Assembly: GCA_023392475.1 (NCBI GenBank)
Contig: JAEVZA010000074.1
Span: 1 to 15,993 of the forward strand
DNA: 15,993 nucleotides
Origin: Actinomycetes bacterium
GTDB taxonomy: Bacteria > Actinomycetota > Acidimicrobiia > Acidimicrobiales > Microtrichaceae
Direction: 5' to 3'
A model generated the notes under the pieces. That model made no database searches. It had not been told where the DNA came from and saw only the letters and a list, made by a program, of their open reading frames with translations. A program made the translations under genes and the position numbers. Position 1 is the stretch's first letter; each line of letters opens with the position of its first letter. Shown here one piece after another: positions 5,980 through 12,575 of the stretch.

Positions 5980-7530
5980 GTGGCCGGACCCGACGAGGCC
6001 GGCGAGGTCCGCCCCGACGCGGAGACGGACGTCGCCGTCAACGACGGCACGGGGACGGACGACGCCTCGGGGAAGAAGGAGCAGTCGCTCGGCACGAAGG
6101 CGAGCCGCGGCTTCCTCTGGGCCAACGTCGGGATCTTCACCCGCTACGTCATCGCCCTCATCCTGGCGGCGGTCCTCGCCCGCATCCTGAACACGCAGGA
6201 CTACGCGGTGATGGTGACGATCATGCTGGTCGTCTTCTACTTCGACAACGCCCTCGACCTCGGCATGGGGGCGGCGCTCGTGTACGAGCAGGAGGAGGGC
6301 GTCACCGATCGGGTGCAGGTCGCCTTCTCGGCCAACGTGCTGCTCGGGTTCGGACTGGCCGCCATCGCCTTCGTCGCCGCGCCGTGGATCACGGCGTACT
6401 TCCACCTGAACACGTCGTCCACGAACTACACCGCGGTCTTCCGGTGCATGGCGATCGTCATCGTCCTGTCGTCGCTGTCGACCGTCCCGTGGTCGCTGTT
6501 CCAGCGCAACATGCAGTTCCAGCGACAGGCCCTCGTGGAGGTGTGCCGCGACCTCAGCCGGTTCTTCGTGACCCTGGGGCTCGCGCTCGCGGGGTACGGC
6601 GCGTGGTCGGTCATGATCGGCCTGTTCGCCTGCTACGCCGTCCAGTGGGTCCTGACGTGGATCGTCCTGCCGTTCTGGCCGACCCTCAAGTGGGACACCA
6701 AGGCCGTCAAGCAGCTGTTCGCCTACGCCTGGCGGGTGGCCGGCAACCGGGTGCTCGGGCTGCTCGCCCTCAACGGCGACTACTTCGTGGTCGGCAACCG
6801 GAAGCCGAGCCAGTACTCGCTCTACTACCAGGCGTTCCGGCTCCCCGAGTTCACGATGGGGGCCCAGCTCAACGGGCTCTCCGCGGTCCTGTTCCCGATG
6901 TACTCGCGCATCCGGTCGCAGGGGAACCAGGCGCTGTGCGAGGCCATGTACAAGGCGCTGCGGATCGTGGCGCTGTTCTCCGTCCCGGTCGGCGTCGGCC
7001 TCGCCCTCATCGCCCGCGACTCCTTCACCGTCTTCTACGGGAACAACAGCCAGGTCGGCATCCAGACGATGGAGATCATCTCGATCGCCGGTGCCGTGAC
7101 CGGGATCGGGTTCGCCACCGGCGACCTCCTGATGGCCACGAACCGCCCGGGGGTGCTCCTGCGGATCAACGCCGTGATGGTGCCGGTGATGCTCATCGCG
7201 ATGTGGTTCGTGGCGCCGCAGGGCGTCATCTGGGTGGCCTGCGTCCACCTCGTGATCCAGGTCGTGTTCGTGTCGATCCGCCAGGGCATCGTCGACCACC
7301 TGATCGGCGCCCGCACTGCGACGGTGCTCGCCTCGCTGGTCCCGGGCCTGGTGGTCGCGGCGTTCATCGTCGCCGCCGCGCTCCCGGTGCGGCTGCTCAC
7401 CGAGGAGAGCTTCGCCTCGCTCGTGGAGATCACCGCCGCGGGGGTGGCCGGGGCCCTGGTCGCCCTCGTGGTCTACCGGCCGGCCCGCGCCGAGGTGCTC
7501 GGCCTGATCAACACGATCCGCGGGCGGTGA
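5980..7530 (+). CDS. Polysaccharide flippase, MOP superfamily (PST/Wzx-like)
   Basis: Multi-pass membrane protein of 516 residues, likely translocating an undecaprenyl-diphosphate-linked oligosaccharide across the cytoplasmic membrane. After a charged cytoplasmic N-tail of about 40 residues comes the family opening ASRGFLWANVGIFTRYVIALILAAVLARILNTQDY split over residues 40-75, then roughly 12-14 hydrophobic segments. These include the FQRNMQFQRQALVEV loop near 170-185, which is typical of the PST/WzxC branch of polysaccharide biosynthesis proteins, and GDYFVVGN near 265. GTG 5980 is 2 nt after the stop of the Wzz-like gene, indicating one operon. It ends only 3 nt from the stop of the convergent acetyltransferase-methyltransferase gene. 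Substrate cannot be told from sequence; Wzx-like function is inferred from family and neighbours. Confidence 0.88.
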   Translation: MAGPDEAGEVRPDAETDVAVNDGTGTDDASGKKEQSLGTKASRGFLWANVGIFTRYVIALILAAVLARILNTQDYAVMVTIMLVVFYFDNALDLGMGAALVYEQEEGVTDRVQVAFSANVLLGFGLAAIAFVAAPWITAYFHLNTSSTNYTAVFRCMAIVIVLSSLSTVPWSLFQRNMQFQRQALVEVCRDLSRFFVTLGLALAGYGAWSVMIGLFACYAVQWVLTWIVLPFWPTLKWDTKAVKQLFAYAWRVAGNRVLGLLALNGDYFVVGNRKPSQYSLYYQAFRLPEFTMGAQLNGLSAVLFPMYSRIRSQGNQALCEAMYKALRIVALFSVPVGVGLALIARDSFTVFYGNNSQVGIQTMEIISIAGAVTGIGFATGDLLMATNRPGVLLRINAVMVPVMLIAMWFVAPQGVIWVACVHLVIQVVFVSIRQGIVDHLIGARTATVLASLVPGLVVAAFIVAAALPVRLLTEESFASLVEITAAGVAGALVALVVYRPARAEVLGLINTIRGR

Positions 7531-7533
7531 GCC

Positions 7534-9375
7534 TCAGCGCTTGAGCGCCTTGGGCTCCGCCACCTCGATCAGCACGAACCACGACTGGTCCTGGAGCCGA
7601 CGCGAGTTGGCCAGCACCTTGCGGTCCCACCGGTCGAGCTGCACGACCATCCGGTCGAAGGCGTCGGTCTTGATCGCGGGGAGCGCGGCGAGCGACAGCA
7701 GGTGGAAGAACTCGAGGTCCACGTCCCCGAACCACTCGGACATCGCGTCGAGGTCGCTGCGGAGCAGCGGGTGCTCGTCGGGGGTCCGGTCGCCGGGCGT
7801 CACCCTCCGGTACGCCCGCAGGATCGGGTTGTGGCCGAGCGGCTCGAGGAACACCCCGCGGCCGCCGGGGCGGAGCACGCGTGCCACCTCGGCCATCGCC
7901 TTCGGCGTGTCGAGGTGGTGGAGGATGCCGGAGCCGATGACGACGTCGAACGACGAGTCCTCGAGCTCCAGCTCCTCGGCGTTCATCAGGCGGAACTCCA
8001 CGCCGGTGAGCGACTCCTCGGCGGCACGCTCGCGGGCGGCGTCGACGGCGACCTGGGAGATGTCGATGGCGAGCACGTCCGCGTCCCGGGTCGTGTGCTC
8101 CCACACCTGGCTGTGATCGCCGCAGCCCAGCTCCAGGACGCGCGTCGTCGGACCGGTCGCGCGGTCGACGGCGTCGTGGTAGGCGGTCGCGCTCGAGGTC
8201 GTGATCGAGTAGGCGAACGCCGAGGTGCGCTCCTCCTCGGAGGAGTACCGCTCGTCGTGGAAGCGCTGCTCGCTGCTGATGCGGTCGTCGGTCGTCATCT
8301 GGTTCCCCGTGTCCGCCCCGTCCGGAGTGTCCGGTCGAGCCTGTCGTCGTGCTGCGCGCTGGTCGAGGATCGGCCCGACCACGCCGATGTAGGCGAGCCC
8401 GCCGCGGTGGACCGCCGCGGCGACCGCGCCGTGCGAGGCGACGGCCCTGACCAGGTCCCGGCGGCGGGTCGCCCACTGGCCCTTGTACGACTCGTCGCCG
8501 CGGAGGAGATCGTATTCGGCGAGCCCGAGCCTGATGGCGTCGGACGCGGCGGCGAACTTCAGGACGGACCCGGCGCCCCGGTGCTCGGGCTCGAGGGACC
8601 GGCCCGCCTGGTAGAAGCACATGCGGTCGCCGGCCAGCAGGTCGAGCTCGGTGGCCACGACGCCGTCGGGCCCGACGAGCTCGTGGACCTGCACCCGTCC
8701 GGCCTCGATGCCGGCGACGGCGGCCGCCTCGAAGCGCGACCACGCCTCGAGGAACACCGAGTCGTCGCTCCACCTCGCATCGTGGAGGCGGGCGAGCTCC
8801 GCCAGTGCCCGCCGGGCCTCGCCCGGCTCGGCGACGCGGTGCTCGTAGCCCGCCTTCTCCAGGCGCTTCCGGGCGCGCTTGATCGTGTTGCGCAGCTGGC
8901 CCGGCAGCCGGGCCAGCAGCTCGTCGGCCGTCGACGGCAGGTCGACGACCGGGGCGACGTCGCGCCGGAGGATCTCGGCGCCGAGCCGCCCGGGCAGCTC
9001 GCTCGTGGCGAGCAGGCCGTCGAGGTCGATGAGCCGCGTGCCCGGGCGCTGCAGCCAACCGACCACGCGGTCGACCACGTCGGCCCGGTGACCGGGGTCG
9101 GCGACCACGTCGAGGTGATCGGGGGCGAGGGGTCCGTGGCCGAGGCAGCGCACCCGGTCCAGTCCGAGGGGCCCGCGACCCATCCGGTCGAGCTCGAAGG
9201 CGGCACCGCCGACGAGCTCGTCGCCGTCGAAGCAGCACACGATCGCCGGCTCGCCGCCCGCGGCGTGGTCGAGCCACCACGAGGCGAGGAACGGCGACGG
9301 CACCTCCTGGCGCTCCACGAGTTCGTCCCAGGCCTTGGCCAGCGCCCCGAGCCGCGGGACCACCTGCACGCGCAT
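7534..9375 (-). CDS. Fusion: CelD/BcsL-type GNAT acetyltransferase + class I SAM methyltransferase
   Basis: One open frame of 613 residues with two enzymes. Residues 1 to about 325 are a BioF2-like acetyltransferase (Acetyltransf_6; CelD/BcsL family found in polysaccharide loci). It shows LRNTIKRARKRLEKAGY, the long LHDARW helix, the Gly-rich YQAGRSLEPEHRGAGSVLK and the LLRGDESYKGQWATRRRDL signature. A Pro/Ala/Arg/Asp-rich linker follows. From Met360 onward lies a type-11 methyltransferase: motif I VLELGCGD (413-420), acidic LAIDIS, SGILHHLD and VLRPGGRGVFLEPLGHNP. Met360 (ATG at 8298) is preceded by GGGGA with good spacing, so a separate methyltransferase may also be made. ATG 9375 is preferred over the TTG at 9411, which overlaps the -35 box. 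Likely role: acylating and methylating the polysaccharide made by this locus (inferred). Confidence 0.8.
   Translation of the reverse strand: MRVQVVPRLGALAKAWDELVERQEVPSPFLASWWLDHAAGGEPAIVCCFDGDELVGGAAFELDRMGRGPLGLDRVRCLGHGPLAPDHLDVVADPGHRADVVDRVVGWLQRPGTRLIDLDGLLATSELPGRLGAEILRRDVAPVVDLPSTADELLARLPGQLRNTIKRARKRLEKAGYEHRVAEPGEARRALAELARLHDARWSDDSVFLEAWSRFEAAAVAGIEAGRVQVHELVGPDGVVATELDLLAGDRMCFYQAGRSLEPEHRGAGSVLKFAAASDAIRLGLAEYDLLRGDESYKGQWATRRRDLVRAVASHGAVAAAVHRGGLAYIGVVGPILDQRAARRQARPDTPDGADTGNQMTTDDRISSEQRFHDERYSSEEERTSAFAYSITTSSATAYHDAVDRATGPTTRVLELGCGDHSQVWEHTTRDADVLAIDISQVAVDAARERAAEESLTGVEFRLMNAEELELEDSSFDVVIGSGILHHLDTPKAMAEVARVLRPGGRGVFLEPLGHNPILRAYRRVTPGDRTPDEHPLLRSDLDAMSEWFGDVDLEFFHLLSLAALPAIKTDAFDRMVVQLDRWDRKVLANSRRLQDQSWFVLIEVAEPKALKR
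8298..8309 (-). promoter_or_regulatory. Internal start and RBS for the methyltransferase half
   Basis: On the minus strand GGGGAACCAG leads directly into ATG 8298, which begins the methyltransferase-typical N-terminus MTTDDRISSEQRFHDERY. The junction coincides with the end of the interdomain linker. It may be a vestige of two once-separate genes or an active internal initiation site. Confidence 0.4.
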
Positions 9376-9381
9376 CGGCCG

Positions 9382-9411
9382 AGTGTGGCCGAGGTCCGGT
9401 GCCCCTGCCAA
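9382..9411 (-). promoter_or_regulatory. Promoter for the acetyltransferase-methyltransferase fusion (leaderless type)
   Basis: On the minus strand, -35 TTGGCA (9406-9411), 18-nt spacer and -10 CACACT (9382-9387). Six bases separate the -10 from ATG 9375, so +1 would coincide with the A of the start codon. No Shine-Dalgarno sequence precedes the ATG. Confidence 0.45.
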
Positions 9412-9594
9412 CGGGCGAGGTCACCCGGGTCGTGTCGGCGGGCCGGACCGGCGGGTGGCCGGGGGATCCCCCGCTCCGCCCCCGTGGGGAGGCCACATCG
9501 CCGGCGCCCGACATCGCCCGTCGGACCTCGCTACCATGACATCGGTCACGGCGGGCGACCGGGCGGTGAACCTGGCGGCTCGTGCACGCCAAGT

Positions 9595-9613
9595 CGGTGG
9601 GAACTTCCTCCCG
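9595..9613. promoter_or_regulatory. 19-bp dyad, candidate operator
   Basis: CGG-TG-GGAA-C-TTCC-TC-CCG, symmetric at 14 of 18 paired positions around base 9604. It ends 6 bp before the -35 hexamer of the sugar transferase promoter, a position suited to an activator or repressor. No known regulator motif is recognised. Confidence 0.4.
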
Positions 9614-9619
9614 TCACCC

Positions 9620-9648
9620 TTGACGGTGGCGGCGGTCACACGTTTACT
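9620..9648 (+). promoter_or_regulatory. Promoter of the sugar-1-phosphate transferase gene
   Basis: -35 TTGACG (9620-9625), exactly 17 nt, then -10 TTTACT (9643-9648). This is the best sigma-70-type promoter in the window. Transcription would begin near 9655, giving a leader of about 98 nt before ATG 9753 and ruling out a start at GTG 9651. Confidence 0.55.
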
Positions 9649-9752
9649 GGGTGACGGGACAAGGCGGGCTGTGCGGGGCTCAGGCGGGGAAGAGGCTGTG
9701 GGTGCGTGATTCCGGTTCTGTTGGGGGACCGGTGGGAAGCGATTGGGGCGAC

Positions 9753-11270
9753 ATGCTGAGGTACTCCGACGCCGAAGGGCTGTCCGCTGGGGGGCGGACG
9801 ACCCCGAAGCTTCGACTGCTGGGAACCGAGGACGAGGTCGTGATCGACCTCACGGACCCGTCGGTGAGCGACGTCGTCCTCAGCGACCCCGCGTCGTCGA
9901 TCTCGCAGCAGGACCGTCGTGCGGTGGGCCGCACGCTGAAGTTCCTGGGCCACCTGTTCGACGCCGGCGCGCTGGCCACGCCGCTGCTGCTCTCGAGCCA
10001 GGTCCGGCAGGGCACCATCTCGGTCGCCGTCGTCGCGCTGTTCGTGCTCGTCGGCACGATCCTCCTCTGGCCCACCCACCGGCGCGGCCGGCTGGTCGTC
10101 GGGCCGAGCGAGGGCCTCGTGTCGGTCATCACCCGCATCGGGCTGGCGCCGATCGTCACCTCGGCGCTCATCACGCTCACGCGCTTCCCCGACATCTCCC
10201 GCACCGGTCGATTCATCGACGTGCTGGCCCTCGTGAAGATCCTGCTCTTCACCCTCCCCCTCGTCTTCATCGGCCGCCTCATCACCTTCCGCCTCACCGG
10301 CCTCGCCCGGTCCCGGGGCTACGACCTCGAGGACACGCTGGTGGTCGGCACCGGCCCGGTCGGCGTCGAGGTGTCCAACGCGCTGGCGGACAACCCGCAG
10401 TTCGGCCTGGTGCCCTGCGGCTTCGTCGACCGCTACGACGACGAGCTGGACCTGCCGCTGGTCGGCCGGCCGGAGCACCTGCCCGAGATCCTCGCCCGCA
10501 CGGGCGTGCGCCACGTGGTGCTGGCCTTCGGCGCCGCCGGCGAGGAGGAGCTCGTCGGCATCATCCGCCGCTGCCACGACACGAGCATCCGCTTCTACGC
10601 CGTGCCCCGGCTGTTCGAGCTGGGCGTGAGCCACGACGACGTCGGCCACGAGGTCGACGGCCTGCCGCTGGTGCCCGTCCGGCGCCCCGGCACCTCGTCG
10701 CACCTGTGGCCGGCCAAGCGGGCGTTCGACCTCGTCGCCTCGTCGTTCCTGCTGCTGCTGACGGCCCCGGTCTTCCTGTTCTGCGCCCTGGCGGTGAAGT
10801 TCACGAGCCCCGGCCCGATCTTCTTCAAGCAGGTGCGGGTCGGCATCGGCGGCCGCCCGTTCGAGATCCTGAAGTTCCGCACCATGCGCGTGAACGACGA
10901 CTCGGCCACCCAGTGGTCGGTGGACGACGACGACCGCGTCACGGCGGCCGGCCGGTTCATGCGCCCGTCGCACCTGGACGAGCTGCCGCAGCTGATCAAC
11001 GTGGTGCGGGGCGAGATGTCCCTCGTGGGCCCACGGCCCGAGCGCCCGCACTTCGTCGAGCAGTTCGGCGCCGAGATCGACGGCTACCACGAGCGCCACC
11101 GGGTGCCGGTCGGGATCACCGGCTGGGCCCAGGTGAACGGCTACTGGGGCGACACCAGCATCGAGACGCGGGTCCGGCTGGACAACCGCTACATCGAGAA
11201 CTGGTCGCTCTGGCGGGACCTCGTGATCGGGCTGCGCACGATCCCGACGATGCTCGGCCGCCGTCGCTGA
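9753..11270 (+). CDS. Undecaprenyl-phosphate sugar-1-phosphate transferase (polyprenyl glycosylphosphotransferase)
   Basis: Likely initiates polysaccharide repeat synthesis by moving a sugar-1-phosphate from a nucleotide sugar to undecaprenyl phosphate. The 505-residue WbaP/CpsE-type protein has several N-terminal membrane segments (about 65-180) and a Rossmann CoA-binding-like domain with VVGTGPVG (197-204). A further membrane hairpin near 328-350 follows, then the catalytic bacterial sugar transferase domain: KRAFDLVAS (322-330), SPGPIFFKQVRVG (352-364), EILKFRTM (371-378), LDELPQLINVVRGEMSLVGPRPE (split, 408-430) and GITGWAQVNG (454-463). ATG 9753 is preferred; GTG 9732, with GGGGGA just ahead, is a close alternative. 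Own promoter; not co-directional with the gene to its left. It probably works with the flippase and the two Wzz-like proteins. Sugar specificity unknown. Confidence 0.92.
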   Translation: MLRYSDAEGLSAGGRTTPKLRLLGTEDEVVIDLTDPSVSDVVLSDPASSISQQDRRAVGRTLKFLGHLFDAGALATPLLLSSQVRQGTISVAVVALFVLVGTILLWPTHRRGRLVVGPSEGLVSVITRIGLAPIVTSALITLTRFPDISRTGRFIDVLALVKILLFTLPLVFIGRLITFRLTGLARSRGYDLEDTLVVGTGPVGVEVSNALADNPQFGLVPCGFVDRYDDELDLPLVGRPEHLPEILARTGVRHVVLAFGAAGEEELVGIIRRCHDTSIRFYAVPRLFELGVSHDDVGHEVDGLPLVPVRRPGTSSHLWPAKRAFDLVASSFLLLLTAPVFLFCALAVKFTSPGPIFFKQVRVGIGGRPFEILKFRTMRVNDDSATQWSVDDDDRVTAAGRFMRPSHLDELPQLINVVRGEMSLVGPRPERPHFVEQFGAEIDGYHERHRVPVGITGWAQVNGYWGDTSIETRVRLDNRYIENWSLWRDLVIGLRTIPTMLGRRR

Positions 11271-11358
11271 CGCGACGGCCCGCGCCACCCCACCGGATCC
11301 GCGCCGACGGACCGCCGCGCACCCGTGGCCGCCCCCCGACCCCGTCCGCCCCGGGCAC

Positions 11359-11364
11359 TACCGT
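11359..11364 (+). promoter_or_regulatory. -10 box for tRNA-Gln (and glmU)
   Basis: TACCGT, a TANNNT box, gives a predicted start near 11371, five bases before the mature tRNA 5' end. No clear -35 is seen. Confidence 0.4.
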
Positions 11365-11375
11365 GAGGACGCCCG

Positions 11376-11447
11376 TGGCGGGTAGTTCAACGGCAGAACG
11401 CCTGACTTTGGATCAGGAGAATGCAGGTTCGAATCCTGCCCCGCCAG
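11376..11447 (+). tRNA. tRNA-Gln (anticodon TTG)
   Basis: Complete cloverleaf of 72 nt. The acceptor stem TGGCGGG pairs perfectly with CCCGCCA (11440-11446), followed by discriminator G11447. The anticodon arm is CCTGA-CTTTGGA-TCAGG, with TTG at loop positions 34-36, reading CAA/CAG. The T arm is GCAGG-TTCGAAT-CCTGC. CCA is not encoded, so the 3' end must be made by endonuclease cleavage and CCA addition. The glmU ATG begins at 11449, a single base after the discriminator. Confidence 0.97.
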
Positions 11448-11448
11448 C

Positions 11449-12549
11449 ATGACGCCCCAGACCCACCCTCCGCTCTCCGCAGTGCTGCTCGCCGCCGGCG
11501 AGGGGCGCCGCATGAACTCGGAGCGGCCGAAGCCGCTGCACCGGCTCTGCGGCCGCCCGATGCTCATGTACGTGCTCGACTCGCTCGCCGAGACCGACAC
11601 CCGCCGCGCCGTCATCGTCGTCGGCCACAAGGGCGAGTGGGTGGCGAAGAAGATGCAGGAGCACGCCCACCACGTCGAGATCGAGTTCGTGGAGCAGCGC
11701 GTCCAGCGCGGCACCGGCGACGCGGCGATGGTCGGCCTGGTCGGCCTCCCCGACGACGACGACGAGGGCGACGTCCTCGTGCTGCCGGGCGACGCCCCGC
11801 TGCTCCGGCCGAGCACGGTCGCGGACCTCGTCGCCCACCACCGCGCCACGGGCGCGGCGGCGACGCTGCTCACCGCTCGGATGGCCGACCCCACCGGGTA
11901 CGGGCGCGTGGTGCGGGACGACTCGGGGGCCGTGCGACGGGTCGTCGAGCAGGCCGACGCCGACGCCGACGAGCTGGCGATCGACGAGATCAACACGTCG
12001 ATCTACTGCTTCAACCGGAACCTGCTGTCGCCGGCGCTGCGCCGCCTCGAGCCCGACAACGTGCAGGGCGAGTACTACCTGACCGACGTCGTGTCGGTCC
12101 TCTCCGCCACCGGGCACGCCGTGGAGGCGCTCGTCGCCGCCGACGCCGCCGAGACCCAGGGCGTCAACGACCGGGTGCAGCTGGCCTCCGCGGAGTCCGA
12201 GCTCCGCCGGCGCACGAACGACGGCCTGCTGCGCCACGGCGTCACGATGCTCGACCCGACCTCGGTGTTCGTGGACACGACCGTCGCCGTGGGCAAGGAC
12301 GTCACGCTCTTCCCCGGGGTGATCCTGCAGGGCGCGACGACCGTCGGCGACGGCACCGAGCTCGGGCCCAACACCCGGCTCGTCGATTGCGAGGTCGGCG
12401 CCGACTGCGTGATCGAGCAGACCACGGCCCGGTCGGCCCGGATCGGCGACCGCTCGGTCGTCGGTCCCTACGCCTCGCTGGGTCCGGGCGCCGAGATCGC
12501 GTCTGACGTCATCACGGGGCCGTTCTACACTTCCGACGCCGCCTCCTGA
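11449..12549 (+). CDS. glmU: UDP-N-acetylglucosamine pyrophosphorylase, GlmU with truncated acetyltransferase domain
   Basis: Makes UDP-GlcNAc from UTP and GlcNAc-1-P for peptidoglycan and glycans. The N-terminal nucleotidyltransferase is intact: LLAAGEGRRMNSERPKPLH (13-31), EQRVQRGTGDAA (82-93), LPGDAPLL (112-119), GYGRVV (150-155), EINTSIYCF (180-188) and NVQGEYYLTD (204-213). A left-handed beta-helix begins near 265 but the protein ends at 366, against 450-495 for bifunctional GlmU. The last recognisable piece is VVGPYASLGPGAEI (337-350), where the usual Arg of the RPGA motif is Gly. Everything beyond is missing, including the catalytic His region (AGHLTYLGD) and the CNYDG motif. No remnant lies in another frame; prs starts 26 nt on. 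ATG 11449 is the only start preserving the nucleotide-binding loop. Confidence 0.93.
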   Translation: MTPQTHPPLSAVLLAAGEGRRMNSERPKPLHRLCGRPMLMYVLDSLAETDTRRAVIVVGHKGEWVAKKMQEHAHHVEIEFVEQRVQRGTGDAAMVGLVGLPDDDDEGDVLVLPGDAPLLRPSTVADLVAHHRATGAAATLLTARMADPTGYGRVVRDDSGAVRRVVEQADADADELAIDEINTSIYCFNRNLLSPALRRLEPDNVQGEYYLTDVVSVLSATGHAVEALVAADAAETQGVNDRVQLASAESELRRRTNDGLLRHGVTMLDPTSVFVDTTVAVGKDVTLFPGVILQGATTVGDGTELGPNTRLVDCEVGADCVIEQTTARSARIGDRSVVGPYASLGPGAEIASDVITGPFYTSDAAS

Positions 12550-12575
12550 ACGGAGCACGGGGGCGCCGGGAGGCG

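Larger units (their letters stand above)
9376..9752. other. Divergent regulatory region of 377 bases, no gene seen
   Basis: Lies between the minus-strand fusion gene and the plus-strand sugar transferase. It holds a promoter in each direction, a 14-bp palindrome CGGGGGATCCCCCG (9460-9473), a GCCGG-A-CCGGC inverted repeat (9442-9452), TGAC-ATCG-GTCA (9537-9548) and a 19-bp dyad at 9595-9613. A 57-codon frame (9536-9709) crosses the promoter and is not credible. The density of inverted repeats suggests transcriptional control of the glycan genes. Confidence 0.5.

Noticed and set aside
9536..9709. 57-codon frame in the divergent region starting at ATG 9536
   Set aside because: Runs through the promoter of the sugar transferase gene and has no RBS or homology signal.
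9651..9752. GTG 9651 as start of the sugar transferase (539 residues)
   Set aside because: It lies 2 bases after the -10 box and before the predicted transcription start, so it would not be in the mRNA; ATG 9753 or GTG 9732 fits better.
11271..11358. Possible terminator after the sugar transferase
   Set aside because: Only short GC-rich matches such as CGGATCCG; no stem comparable to those at 4340 or 13628.
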